Positions 1 to 8,315 of a stretch of DNA of 32,179 nt are shown piece by piece. The notes beneath the pieces were generated by a model that ran no database searches, was not told the origin of the DNA, and worked only from the letters and a program-made list of their open reading frames with translations. The position numbers and the translations under genes are program-made. The stretch is from Saprospiraceae bacterium (GTDB lineage: Bacteria; Bacteroidota; Bacteroidia; Chitinophagales; Saprospiraceae), in assembly GCA_027011385.1 (NCBI GenBank), contig JALVAD010000190.1, positions 1 to 32,179 of the forward strand, read 5' to 3'. Each line of letters begins with the position of its first letter. Position 1 is the stretch's first letter.

Positions 1-1414
1 TATCCTTAACTGAAGTTGATTCTCCAACTCTATTAAAAACGCAATATCCTCTCAATGATAAATCATCTTCATCTATTACTTCAGACAAGGTGTATATACC
101 ATACATACATATAGTATCTTGACCAATTTGAGACATATTATATCCAAAAGATTGCTTATACCAAGATGAAGACTTATATTCACCTGTATTTTTATCCAAT
201 CTAAAAAAATACAAAGCCCTCTTTCCCAGATATGGGAACTCAATTCCTTGTATTTCCACTCCTAATCTATTACTATTAATATCATCACCAAGATACATCA
301 CATCATCTCCACTAATTAGAATACTTCCATGGTATAGTCTACCGTTTTTCATCCATGTTTTCCATAAAAGTTTACCTTTAGTGCCCAATTTTACAAAATA
401 TGTCATAAAAATTTCATCACTATTATCATATAGCAATTCATCGCCATAATATATTTTTCTTGCTTTTGTTATAATCTCTACATATATATTTCCTTCTTTA
501 TCACTATTGAATTTATGAGCATAAACAAAACGGTCATTTGACTGAAATGCATTTATGAAAACCATTTCTCCCTCCTTGGTTAACTTATAGATAACGGAAT
601 TCTCGTTAAATGATATCACTTGATTGTCTGTCAAACCATACATATCAAAAGTATCTTGACCTATAATATACCCTTTACCTTGAAATGTTGCTATATATAA
701 TACATCTCCATTATCTTCTACCACCGTGCCTAGTACTTTATTATAATCACTTGAACCGGCAACTCCTTTATACAATACACTATCTTTTTTAGTATCAATA
801 ATTAAATTGAATAATGCAGGCTCATAATATTGTCCAAACAAACCTTCAAGCGTATCTCCTGCTATTGCATAATTATACTTACCCGAAAAATATCCTCCAA
901 TATATAGTATAGAATTTTGAATCCCGACCTTCTTTAATCCATATCCTTCATTAACAAATATCGGCTTTACTTTCAGGTCTTCATCTACACTATATACCTT
1001 AAAACTATCCATTTCTTCTTCATTTTCATATACTACCCCGAAGCACAATTTGTCTCCACTAGTAGATACTGTCTTTAGCTCATAGTTAAATAGTGTATCG
1101 GTAACACTATACCCTATATAATTATTTGCATTATCTATTTTGATGATTATCACACCACCTACATCTTCTGTAGTATTACTCTCCAGAATAACCTCTTCAT
1201 CATATAGTACATCTACATTTCTAGCATAACTTCTTACTATATACTTATAGTCTCCATATTGCCATATCTTGGATTCCCAAGTGCCACTTCCTGTCAATAA
1301 TGTCTTTAAATTCACATTGGTTTGTGCCTGAATATTGACATTGGATAAGAAAACTATAAACAAAGCTAGGAATAGATTTATAGACAAAATTGAAATGAAT
1401 TTTACTTTTTTCAT
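1..1414 (-). CDS. Secreted protein of unknown function, 5' part (C-terminus beyond left edge)
   Basis: An open frame runs from an ATG at 1414 to the left edge without a stop, giving about 471 codons. The first residues, MKKVKFISILSINLFLALF, are a clear Sec signal peptide, followed by a short polar stretch (NIQAQTNVN) where signal peptidase I could cut. The rest is rich in short strand-like blocks with G, D, Y and T, for example 'GNIYVEIITKARKIYYGDE', with recurring 'Y-x-G' and 'D-T-x-x-x-Y-G' phrases such as 'IIGQDTFDMYG' and 'QIGQDTICMYG'. This suggests a beta-propeller-like or SBBP-type extracellular protein. In Bacteroidota such proteins usually end in a type IX secretion sorting domain, but the C-terminus is not in the window, so this cannot be checked. 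I do not recognise the family and give no function. It is followed on the left by unknown sequence and on the right by a 265-base gap to gpmI. Confidence 0.75.
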   Translation of the reverse strand, partial: MKKVKFISILSINLFLALFIVFLSNVNIQAQTNVNLKTLLTGSGTWESKIWQYGDYKYIVRSYARNVDVLYDEEVILESNTTEDVGGVIIIKIDNANNYIGYSVTDTLFNYELKTVSTSGDKLCFGVVYENEEEMDSFKVYSVDEDLKVKPIFVNEGYGLKKVGIQNSILYIGGYFSGKYNYAIAGDTLEGLFGQYYEPALFNLIIDTKKDSVLYKGVAGSSDYNKVLGTVVEDNGDVLYIATFQGKGYIIGQDTFDMYGLTDNQVISFNENSVIYKLTKEGEMVFINAFQSNDRFVYAHKFNSDKEGNIYVEIITKARKIYYGDELLYDNSDEIFMTYFVKLGTKGKLLWKTWMKNGRLYHGSILISGDDVMYLGDDINSNRLGVEIQGIEFPYLGKRALYFFRLDKNTGEYKSSSWYKQSFGYNMSQIGQDTICMYGIYTLSEVIDEDDLSLRGYCVFNRVGESTSVKD

Positions 1415-1650
1415 ATTGAATTATTTTTAAATGATTTTTCCACTAAAAGGATAATGCCGGTTTACCAACCACCAAATATAAGAGTTTTTATCTAAATTTT
1501 TTAAATTCAGAGAATTATTATTTATATTTTTTTTGCAATGATTAGTGTTGTAATAAGAATCAATTTAAGGTTTGATGTGTTTTCTTGCAGACAGTATATA
1601 GTGCAATTTTGCAAGAGGCAAGATCAAAGAAGCAATGTCAGAGAAGCGAG

Positions 1651-1684
1651 GTCGGAGACACTCGCTTATCAGGGGCTTATCAGG
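1651..1684. repeat. Dispersed repeat copy and 10-bp direct repeat at the 3' end of gpmI
   Basis: Read on the minus strand, 1671-1651 is TGATAAGCGAGTGTCTCCGAC. It matches 17475-17495 on the plus strand at 19 of 21 bases, and both copies sit just outside the 3' end of a minus-strand gene (gpmI and uvrA). AGCGAG at 1645-1650 and CTCGCT at 1661-1666 can also pair as a hairpin. Immediately beside it GCTTATCAGG occurs twice (1664-1673 and 1675-1684), and the second copy includes the gpmI stop codon at 1680-1682. It looks like a short dispersed intergenic repeat; origin unknown. Nothing else recognisable was seen in the gap 1415-1650. Confidence 0.4.
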
Positions 1685-3254
1685 AAATTTGTATGTCAAA
1701 TTGGTTGTTTTTTTTCGACTTCTTTTTTATCAATACTTCTCCTGTCATTTCTTCGGGAATCTTCATCCCTACCAGCGAAAGCATTGTTGGTGCGATATCT
1801 GCAAGTTTCCCGTTTTTGATACTGTATTGCTGTGCATCTTTTGATATAAATATAAAAGGAACAGGACTCATAGAATGTGCAGTATTAGCTGTGCCGTCAG
1901 GATTTATCATATAGTCGGCATTGCCGTGATCTGCGGTAATCAAAAGCATATAATCGTGTTTCAACGCATTTGTCACCAACCTTTGCAAATCTTTATCCAC
2001 GGTTTCCGCAGCAATTTTTGCGGCTTCAAAATCGCCTGTATGACCGACCATATCACCATTGGCGTAGTTCAATACAATAAGGTCGGGCTCATTGCTGTCT
2101 ATTTCTTTGATTATGGCATCAGTCACTTCATCTGCACTCATCTGTGGTTTTAGATCATAAGTGGCAACTTTAGGACTGGGGATGAGTATTCTTTTCTCTC
2201 CATCGAATTCATCTTCTCTTCCTCCCGAAAAGAAGAATGTGACATGTGCGTATTTTTCTGTTTCGGCAATACGAACTTGTTTTTTACCTGCATCTGAAAA
2301 TACTTCTCCTATTGTATTTTTGAGGTTATCTTTTGTGAAAAGTACATGGATGCCTTTAAAACTTTCATCATAAGTAGTCATTGTTGCAAAATACAAATCA
2401 AGTTTTTCCATATGGTGCTCCGGCATATCTTTTTGGCTTAATACTGTTGTCAATTCTCTTGGTCTATCTGATCTGAAATTGAAGAATAATACTGCATCGC
2501 CATTTTCGATACTCCCTATGGGGTCACCGCTACCATCGACCATTACTATTGGCTTCATAAATTCATCTGTCACATCTTCATTATAGGATTTATTTATAGC
2601 GAACATTGGATTTCTAGCTTCTTCTCCTTCGGCTAAGACCATGGCATCATAGGCTTTTTTCACTCTATCCCATCTTTTGTCCCTATCCATTGCGTAAAAC
2701 CTACCTGAAATAGTTGATATTTTGACATTGGGCTTATCATCGATAAAATGCATCAATTTTTGTATGAAATCCTTACCGCTTTTAGGGTCAGTATCCCGTC
2801 CGTCCATAAATGCATGTATATATACCTTTATACCGTGCGAATTAAATATATCGATTAATGCTTCAAGGTGATTAATGTGGGAATGGATACCTCCATCTGA
2901 CAAAAGTCCCATCAAATGAATAGGCTTATCATTTTCTTTAGCGTAATTAATCAGGTTTTGAACTTCCTGATTGGATTCCAATAAATTATCTTCGATTGTT
3001 TTATTGATTTTCACCAAATCCTGATAGACTATTCTACCTGCACCGATATTCATATGTCCTACTTCAGAATTTCCCATTTGTCCTTCCGGAAGTCCGACTT
3101 GTTCACCATAAGTTACGAGCTCGGAATTTGGGTAATTCTCCAAAGCATTATCCATAAAAGGAGTATTTGCCTGTTTTAGTGCATCGATATTTGGATTTGG
3201 ACCTTTCCCCCATCCATCAAGTATGATTAGTGCTATTTTTTTATTGTTTTCCAT
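1680..3254 (-). CDS. gpmI: 2,3-bisphosphoglycerate-independent phosphoglycerate mutase
   Basis: Interconverts 3-phosphoglycerate and 2-phosphoglycerate in cytoplasmic glycolysis and gluconeogenesis, using two Mn(II) ions and a phosphoserine intermediate. The 524-residue product is close to the usual family length of about 510. Visible landmarks are the N-terminal metal site 'ALIILDGWGKG' (Asp13), the catalytic serine in 'GNSEVGHMNIGAGR' (Ser63), the substrate-binding 'DGRDTDPKSG' and 'FNFRSDRPRELT', and the second metal site 'TADHGNADYM' followed by 'NTAHSMSPVPFIF'. The ATG at 3254 is placed so that the conserved N-terminus starts a few residues later. The last residues (KKKSKKNNQFDIQIS) extend past the normal 'MTGEVLI' ending, and the DNA for that tail runs into a dispersed repeat, so the tail may be a late addition. 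It is a single gene; the 504-base gap on its 5' side separates it from tex. Confidence 0.97.
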   Translation of the reverse strand: MENNKKIALIILDGWGKGPNPNIDALKQANTPFMDNALENYPNSELVTYGEQVGLPEGQMGNSEVGHMNIGAGRIVYQDLVKINKTIEDNLLESNQEVQNLINYAKENDKPIHLMGLLSDGGIHSHINHLEALIDIFNSHGIKVYIHAFMDGRDTDPKSGKDFIQKLMHFIDDKPNVKISTISGRFYAMDRDKRWDRVKKAYDAMVLAEGEEARNPMFAINKSYNEDVTDEFMKPIVMVDGSGDPIGSIENGDAVLFFNFRSDRPRELTTVLSQKDMPEHHMEKLDLYFATMTTYDESFKGIHVLFTKDNLKNTIGEVFSDAGKKQVRIAETEKYAHVTFFFSGGREDEFDGEKRILIPSPKVATYDLKPQMSADEVTDAIIKEIDSNEPDLIVLNYANGDMVGHTGDFEAAKIAAETVDKDLQRLVTNALKHDYMLLITADHGNADYMINPDGTANTAHSMSPVPFIFISKDAQQYSIKNGKLADIAPTMLSLVGMKIPEEMTGEVLIKKKSKKNNQFDIQIS

Positions 3255-3289
3255 TGCTTTATTTTAGGTTTAGTATAATTCATTTTTTC

Positions 3290-3523
3290 GCATTACCCAT
3301 CCATTGCCTCCTATTGAAATACTTCGATGATTTCACTGGATAAATCTAACTCCTAAAGGAGAATAAACCCGCAGCGCAAAAAAATGAACTACGCCTTTTA
3401 GATTGTTATACTTATACCAAATGAAAACCAAAATGCCCGATAAATTCGTTATCTTTTTACGTTCTGCTGCTTTTAAAATTATTTCCATAACTATGGTTTC
3501 CGCCTAAGCGGAACGGGTAATGC
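3290..3523. repeat. Possible small element bounded by 9-bp inverted repeats
   Basis: GCATTACCC at 3290-3298 is repeated in inverted orientation as GGGTAATGC at 3515-3523. The flanks on both sides are also similar (TTTTTC before the left copy, TCTTT before the right copy when read inward). The enclosed ~230 bases hold no gene. They include two palindromes: CTCCTAAAGGAG at 3350-3361 and TTCCGC-ctaa-GCGGAA at 3498-3513. This could be a degenerate MITE-like element, or chance in an AT-rich spacer. No target-site duplication was recognised. Confidence 0.25.
3346..3370. repeat. Intergenic palindromic repeat, CTAACTCC...GGAGAA family, copy 1
   Basis: The sequence CTAACTCCT-aa-AGGAGAAT followed by AAACCC forms a small hairpin (CTCCT/AGGAG). 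A longer relative lies at 3676-3725 (CTAACTCCC ... GGGAGAACCCCAACCC), and a differently spaced GC-rich hairpin with neighbouring AACCC lies at 25803-25845. All are in gene-free gaps. They look like members of one family of REP-like extragenic palindromes. Confidence 0.4.
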
Positions 3524-3675
3524 AAAGAATTTTAAATTTGAATAACAAAAAAATATTTAGAATTTATTCAGTACATTTTGATATTCAATTGGTATTACAA
3601 AATACTAACATCTCTTGTTAATAATTGTTGAAATGAATTGATAAATAGTGTTTGTTTTCTTTGCTAAGCTGCCCT

Positions 3676-3725
3676 CTAACTCCCTGTTTCTTCACTCTGT
3701 TTCGAAACCGGGAGAACCCCAACCC
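3676..3725. repeat. Intergenic palindromic repeat, CTAACTCC...GGAGAA family, copy 2 (downstream of tex)
   Basis: CTCCC-t-GTTTC at 3680-3690 pairs with GAAAC-c-GGGAG at 3704-3714, giving a stem of two 5-bp blocks with one mismatch. The inner part also contains the perfect palindrome GTTTCGAAAC (3699-3708). It begins with CTAACTCC, as copy 1 does, and ends with CCCCAACCC. It lies about 45 bases past the tex stop codon and could act as a transcription end, but no T-run follows on the minus strand, so it is not a standard intrinsic terminator. Confidence 0.4.
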
Positions 3726-3758
3726 AAATTTCACAGTCCAAATGATATAATTACACCT

Positions 3759-5882
3759 TTATTTTTTCAAAGATAATTGGATTCTCTTTCTATCCAGATC
3801 AATACTGATTACCCTAGCAGTCACTTCTTGATTGATAGAAACTATTTCTGCGGGATCGCTTACAAATTTATCCGCCATTTCAGATATATGTATCAAACCA
3901 TTCTCTTTAATTCCTATATTGACAAAAGCACCGAAATTAGTTACATTTGTCACCTTACCTTTGATGCTCATACCTACTTCCAAATCTTCAATAGTCTTTA
4001 CTTTTTCATCAAAACTAAATACCGATGCCTTTCCTCTTGGATCCAATCCCGGTTTTTCCAGTTCTTTGATAATATCTTTGAGGGTTGGAATGCCGATTTC
4101 ATCTGTTATGTATTTATGCAAATCAATTTTCTTTAGGATGGCTATATTTGATTGAAGTTTATCTATCGAAATGCTGAGGTCTTTTGCAATTGATTTAACT
4201 ATGCCGTAATGCTCCGGGTGTACTGCTGTATTATCCAATGGATTTTTTGCTCCTCTTATTCTTAAAAAACCTGCTGCTTGCTGAAAGGCTTTTCCTCCGA
4301 GCCTTGGCACTTTTTTCAATTGCGTTCTACTTTCTATTTTTCCGATTTCCGAACGCATTTTAACGATATTTTTAGCCAATACAGGACCAAGACCGGAAAC
4401 ATATGCCAATAAATGCTCTGAAGCTGTATTGAGATTTACTCCAACTGAATTAACTGCTCCTACTACCGTTCTATCCAATTTGTCCTTCAATAGCTTTTGA
4501 TTTACATCATATTGATATTGTCCGACGCCAATCGATTTTGGGTCTAGCTTTACTAGTTCTGCCAATGGATCCATCAGTCTTCTTCCGATTGAAACCGCTC
4601 CTCTGACTGTGATATCTTTATCAGGAAACTCTTCTCTTGCAATCTTAGATGCAGAATAAATAGAAGCACCATCTTCATTGACATAAAACAAATTGATATT
4701 GGAATCCAATTTTAGACTTTGAAGCCAATTCATAGTTTCCCTGCCGGCAGTTCCGTCTCCGATGGCTATTACCTCAATTTTATACTCGTAAATCAAACTC
4801 AAAATAATATCTTCTGCCTCATACTTTTTGTTTTGTGGAGGATGAGGATAAATGACCGATTCTTTCATCAAATCTCCATTGGAATCAAGACAAACAACTT
4901 TGCATCCTGTCCTGAAACCAGGGTCTATCGCCAATGTTCTTTTTTGACCTACCGGTGGAGCAAGCAATAATTGACTAAGATTTCTTTCAAATACCTCTAT
5001 CGCTTCCCTGTCCGCTATATCCTTGTATTTTGTCCTCATCTCCGTCTCGATACTTGGTGCTATCAATCTGTTGTAGCTGTCTTCGATTACTTTTTTCATT
5101 AATCCGGCTACTGTACTGTTCCTTTTTATCAGTCTTCGGCTCAATTTTTCAAGCAATAATTCCTCTTCGACAACAAACTTCAATCTGAGAAACTTTTCTT
5201 TTTCACCTCTGAGAACAGCCAATAATCTATGTGATGGCATTAGCCTCAATTTTTCGCTATAATCAAAATAATCCTTGTATTTTTGAGCTTCCTTTATTTT
5301 TGTTTTTATCAGCTTTGACTGCAAAAAAGCATATTTATCGTATTCGTTTCTGACAATAGCTCTGATATCGGTATCTTCACTGATTAATTCTGCCACAATA
5401 TCCATTGCTCCTGCGATAGCATCTTCCACAGATTCCACTTTATCATTGAGAAAGCTTTTTGCATATCCTCTGATATCCTTATGTCTCTGCAAAAATAGTT
5501 CGTTAGCCAATGACTCCAGCCCTTTATCCCTGGCTTTAGCAGCTCTGGTTTTATTACTTCTTTTGAAAGGTAAATACAAATCTTCTATTTCGACAGAATC
5601 AAATGAATTTTCTATTTTTTTCTTCAATTCAGGAGTTAAATTGCCTTGCTCTTCTATTGATTTCAGGATGAATTCTTTTCGCTTAACAAGCTCTTTTAGA
5701 TCATTATATTTCTCGTCAATTTCATTTATAACTTGTTCGTCCATTGAACCTGTCATCTCTTTTCTATATCTGGCGATAAATGGAATTGTAGCTCCTTCAT
5801 CAAAAAGTCTCAATACATTAATTACCTTGTTTTGTGGTAATGAAAGCGATTTTGATATTAATTCGGAATATGTATTTAGCAT
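3759..5882 (-). CDS. tex: Tex family RNA-binding S1 protein
   Basis: A cytoplasmic nucleic-acid-binding protein related to eukaryotic Spt6; in bacteria Tex is linked to transcription and RNA handling, and its exact role in this phylum is unknown. The 707 residues show the family order: an all-helical Tex N-terminal region (1-300, with 'GATIPFIARYRKEMTG' at 30-45), a YqgF/RuvC-like domain at about 315-440 starting with 'TLAIDPGFRTGCKVV', helix-hairpin-helix segments at about 485-545 ('GLGPVLAKNIVKMR' and 'VPRLGGKAFQQAAGFLRI'), and a C-terminal S1 domain at about 637-705 ('GKVTNVTNFGAFVNIGIKENGLIHISE'). The length is slightly short but complete. The ATG at 5882 directly precedes the conserved N-terminus. 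It is transcribed divergently from the Psr-type operon, so the spacer 5883-6077 serves both genes. Confidence 0.95.
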   Translation of the reverse strand: MLNTYSELISKSLSLPQNKVINVLRLFDEGATIPFIARYRKEMTGSMDEQVINEIDEKYNDLKELVKRKEFILKSIEEQGNLTPELKKKIENSFDSVEIEDLYLPFKRSNKTRAAKARDKGLESLANELFLQRHKDIRGYAKSFLNDKVESVEDAIAGAMDIVAELISEDTDIRAIVRNEYDKYAFLQSKLIKTKIKEAQKYKDYFDYSEKLRLMPSHRLLAVLRGEKEKFLRLKFVVEEELLLEKLSRRLIKRNSTVAGLMKKVIEDSYNRLIAPSIETEMRTKYKDIADREAIEVFERNLSQLLLAPPVGQKRTLAIDPGFRTGCKVVCLDSNGDLMKESVIYPHPPQNKKYEAEDIILSLIYEYKIEVIAIGDGTAGRETMNWLQSLKLDSNINLFYVNEDGASIYSASKIAREEFPDKDITVRGAVSIGRRLMDPLAELVKLDPKSIGVGQYQYDVNQKLLKDKLDRTVVGAVNSVGVNLNTASEHLLAYVSGLGPVLAKNIVKMRSEIGKIESRTQLKKVPRLGGKAFQQAAGFLRIRGAKNPLDNTAVHPEHYGIVKSIAKDLSISIDKLQSNIAILKKIDLHKYITDEIGIPTLKDIIKELEKPGLDPRGKASVFSFDEKVKTIEDLEVGMSIKGKVTNVTNFGAFVNIGIKENGLIHISEMADKFVSDPAEIVSINQEVTARVISIDLDRKRIQLSLKK

Positions 5883-5909
5883 TTAATATTTTATTAGATT
5901 CAATCCCAA

Positions 5910-5917
5910 TAAACGTA
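5910..5917 (-). promoter_or_regulatory. Possible tex promoter -7 element
   Basis: Read on the minus strand this is TACGTTTA, matching seven of eight positions of the Bacteroidota -7 consensus TAnnTTTG. It lies about 28 bases before the tex ATG. No convincing -33 TTTG was seen, so the call is weak. Confidence 0.25.
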
Positions 5918-5974
5918 AATAAAAATATGAAGTTGCTTAATCGATGTAATTTTTTTTTGTAAAAAGATCTCCCC

Positions 5975-5992
5975 AGTTGACTAATCTCAACT
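5975..5992 (+). promoter_or_regulatory. Upstream, weaker Crp/Fnr-type operator of the Psr-type operon
   Basis: AGTTGA-ctaatc-TCAACT is an inverted repeat with six-base arms. Its core is TTGA-N6-TCAA, the same spacing as the Fnr consensus TTGAT-N4-ATCAA, with 8 of the 10 consensus bases. Its centre (5983.5) is exactly 22 bp, about two helical turns, upstream of the centre of the perfect box at 5999-6012, so both would face the same side of the DNA. Confidence 0.55.
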
Positions 5993-5998
5993 AAAAAT

Positions 5999-6012
5999 TT
6001 GATATTAATCAA
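5999..6012 (+). promoter_or_regulatory. Perfect Fnr-type box upstream of the Psr-type operon
   Basis: TTGAT-atta-ATCAA matches the Fnr/Anr consensus at all ten positions. It lies 65 bases before the ATG at 6078. If TATATTAT at 6035-6042 is the -7 element, transcription would start near 6047 and the box would be centred at about -41.5, the classical class II activator position. The likely binding protein is the Crp/Fnr regulator encoded at 13156-13833, whose own upstream region carries the same perfect box. Confidence 0.75.
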
Positions 6013-6034
6013 TAAGATAAATTTTCTGTGCAAT

Positions 6035-6042
6035 TATATTAT
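6035..6042 (+). promoter_or_regulatory. Possible -7 element of the Psr-type operon
   Basis: TATATTAT is a partial match to TAnnTTTG, placed so that the Fnr-type box falls at -41.5. A weak core promoter with no -33 element would fit an activator-dependent promoter. The assignment rests mainly on spacing. Confidence 0.3.
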
Positions 6043-6077
6043 ATCGACCTTTACATCCAAGTAAATAGTAAAGGCAA

Positions 6078-8315
6078 ATGAAAACAACAAGAAGGGAATT
6101 TATTAAGGTTTCATCGTTGGGATTGGGCGGTGTTGCTTTAGCCGGAGGAGGTTTTTCTCTATCAAAGTTATTTGGAGAAAGCAAGCATCAAGGTTTGGAT
6201 ATGAGCAAACTTAAAAGGTATCCGACTTATTGTGATGTCTGCTTCTGGAAATGTGCAGCTTGGACTTATGTCAATGATAAAAATGAGATAAAAAAGGTTG
6301 CCGGAAATGAATTGGATACTCATTGCAGGGGTAGATTGTGTCCACGAGGTACAGGAGGGCTTGGAATGTATTACGATGATGACAGATTGAAAACACCATT
6401 GATACGAGTAGAAAAGGACGGAAAACAAACGTTTAGAGAAGCTAGTTGGGAAGAAGCTCTTGATTTGATATCCGGTAAGATGAAAGATATCAAATCAAAG
6501 TACGGAGCGGAAAGTTTTGCACTCCTTAAGCACGGATCTCCAGGTAAGCATTTTGAACATTTGTTTAAAGCATTTGGCTCTGATACAATTGCAGAACCTG
6601 CTTTTGCTCAATGTAGAGGTCCACGTGCCGTTGGTTTCAAATTGACATTTGGTTCGGCTGTAGGCTCTCCTGAAACTACTGATATTAGAGATTCAAAATG
6701 CCTTGTGCTTATAGGGTCTCATATCGGAGAAAATATGCATAATTCTCAAGTACAAGAGGTCTCTGATGCTATTGATAGAGGAATAACAATTATCACAGTT
6801 GACCCAAGATTATCAACTATAGCAAATAAATCCAAATTTTGGCTACCGATAAGACCCGCTACTGATATGGCATTGCTTCTTGCTTGGATGCATGTATTGA
6901 TTTATGAAGAGTTGTACGATAAAAAATATATTGACAAGTACAGTATTGGTTTTGACAAATTGAAAGAGCATGTGCGTAAGTTTACTCCTGAATGGGCTTA
7001 TCCGATTACTGATATCAAACCAAATCAAATAAGAGAAACAGCAAGAGAAATGGCTAAAGCATCTCCGGCAGTTTTGGTTCATCCGGGACGGCATGTTACC
7101 TGGTATGGAGATGATGCTCAGAGATCACGAGCGATAGCTATATTAAATGCTCTCCTTGGTTCGTGGGGTAAAAGAGGAGGATTTTATTTCAGTGAAAAGC
7201 TGAAAGTTCCAAAATATCCACATCCTCATTACCCCGAACCAAATTGGGATGCAAAAGACTTAAGCAAAAAATATCCTTTGGCTAAAACAGGTATAACCAC
7301 TGAGGTGATTAGAGCATCAATCCCTGATGAAAATACCGAACACAAGGTAAAAGCTTGGATGGTTGCAGGCACCAATTTAACACAATCTGTTCCAAATAAA
7401 AAGATGACATTAAAAGCTATTGAGGCTTTAGAATTTTTGGTAGTTGTTGATCTGATGCCAATGGAAATAACAGGATACGCTGATGTGATACTACCTGAAT
7501 GCTCTTATCTGGAAAGATACGATATGATAAGATCTTCCGGTTGGCGAACTCCTTCAATTGCATTGAGAATGCCGGCAGTTGAACCTAGATTTAATTCCAA
7601 ACCGGCTTGGTGGATGGCAAAACAATTGGGAGAAAAGCTTGGCTTAGGAGATTATTTCAAATACAATGATTACAAAGAAGTCATCGACTGGCAATTAAAA
7701 CAATTGGGGACTTCCTTGGAAGAAATGAAGCATGTGGGTGTTATGAATTTCAATCGAAATGGTAGAGAATTGTATTTAAAAGATGGAGAAGATTATAAAT
7801 TCAAAACACCTTCGGGAAAAATAGAATTATATTCCGAAAAATTAGATAAGATGGGATTTGACCCTATACCTGTTTACAAAGCTCACGAGAAACCTCCACA
7901 AAATTATTACCGATTGATTTATGGAAGAGCACCGATGCACACATTTAGCAAAACTATCAACAATCCATATCTCAACGACTTGAAAGATACTAATAATTTA
8001 TGGATAAATCCCCGTGTCGCAGATATTTGGGGATTGAAATATGGACAAGAAATATGGATCAAAAATCAAGATGGTAAGGTTTCCGATTTTCCGGTAAAAG
8101 TTAGGATTACCGAAAGAATAAGATGGGATTCCGTTTATATGGTACACGGATTTGGTCACAATAACAAGAAGCTTTCCAGAGCTTATGGCAAAGGGGCGAG
8201 TGATTCTCAGATGATTACTAAAGTCTTGGTAGATCCATTGATGGGTGGTACGGGACTAAGAGGAAATTTTGTGACTATACTATTAGATAACCCACATAAA
8301 AACATAGAATCATGA
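6078..8315 (+). CDS. psrA: Psr/Phs-type molybdopterin oxidoreductase, catalytic subunit
   Basis: Catalytic subunit of a DMSO-reductase-family complex of the polysulfide/thiosulfate reductase branch, expected in the periplasm with bis-MGD and one [4Fe-4S] cluster. The N-terminus has a twin-arginine signal (T-RR-EFIK, residues 4-10, then a Gly/Ala-rich hydrophobic stretch), so it is exported folded. The cluster motif is C52-x2-C55-x3-C59-x28-C88, ending in 'GRLCPRG'. 'FAQCRGPRAVG' places Cys179 where Psr-type enzymes have the cysteine that ligates molybdenum. The C-terminal molydopterin-binding domain begins near 'YRLIYGRAPMHTFS'. The 745-residue length is normal. Its stop overlaps the start of the ferredoxin gene. 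The substrate cannot be fixed from sequence: polysulfide, thiosulfate or tetrathionate reduction, or the reverse, are possible. The many rhodanese neighbours favour a sulfur compound. No dedicated Tat chaperone of the TorD type is nearby. Confidence 0.85.
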   Translation: MKTTRREFIKVSSLGLGGVALAGGGFSLSKLFGESKHQGLDMSKLKRYPTYCDVCFWKCAAWTYVNDKNEIKKVAGNELDTHCRGRLCPRGTGGLGMYYDDDRLKTPLIRVEKDGKQTFREASWEEALDLISGKMKDIKSKYGAESFALLKHGSPGKHFEHLFKAFGSDTIAEPAFAQCRGPRAVGFKLTFGSAVGSPETTDIRDSKCLVLIGSHIGENMHNSQVQEVSDAIDRGITIITVDPRLSTIANKSKFWLPIRPATDMALLLAWMHVLIYEELYDKKYIDKYSIGFDKLKEHVRKFTPEWAYPITDIKPNQIRETAREMAKASPAVLVHPGRHVTWYGDDAQRSRAIAILNALLGSWGKRGGFYFSEKLKVPKYPHPHYPEPNWDAKDLSKKYPLAKTGITTEVIRASIPDENTEHKVKAWMVAGTNLTQSVPNKKMTLKAIEALEFLVVVDLMPMEITGYADVILPECSYLERYDMIRSSGWRTPSIALRMPAVEPRFNSKPAWWMAKQLGEKLGLGDYFKYNDYKEVIDWQLKQLGTSLEEMKHVGVMNFNRNGRELYLKDGEDYKFKTPSGKIELYSEKLDKMGFDPIPVYKAHEKPPQNYYRLIYGRAPMHTFSKTINNPYLNDLKDTNNLWINPRVADIWGLKYGQEIWIKNQDGKVSDFPVKVRITERIRWDSVYMVHGFGHNNKKLSRAYGKGASDSQMITKVLVDPLMGGTGLRGNFVTILLDNPHKNIES

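Noticed and set aside
1538-1914. Three overlapping plus-strand frames of 69-109 codons around the gpmI 3' end
   Set aside because: They overlap the gpmI C-terminal region and the dispersed repeat; no signal of a real protein.
5446-5886. Plus-strand frame of 146 codons opposite the start of tex
   Set aside because: Ser/Leu-rich low-complexity product, fully antisense to a conserved domain.
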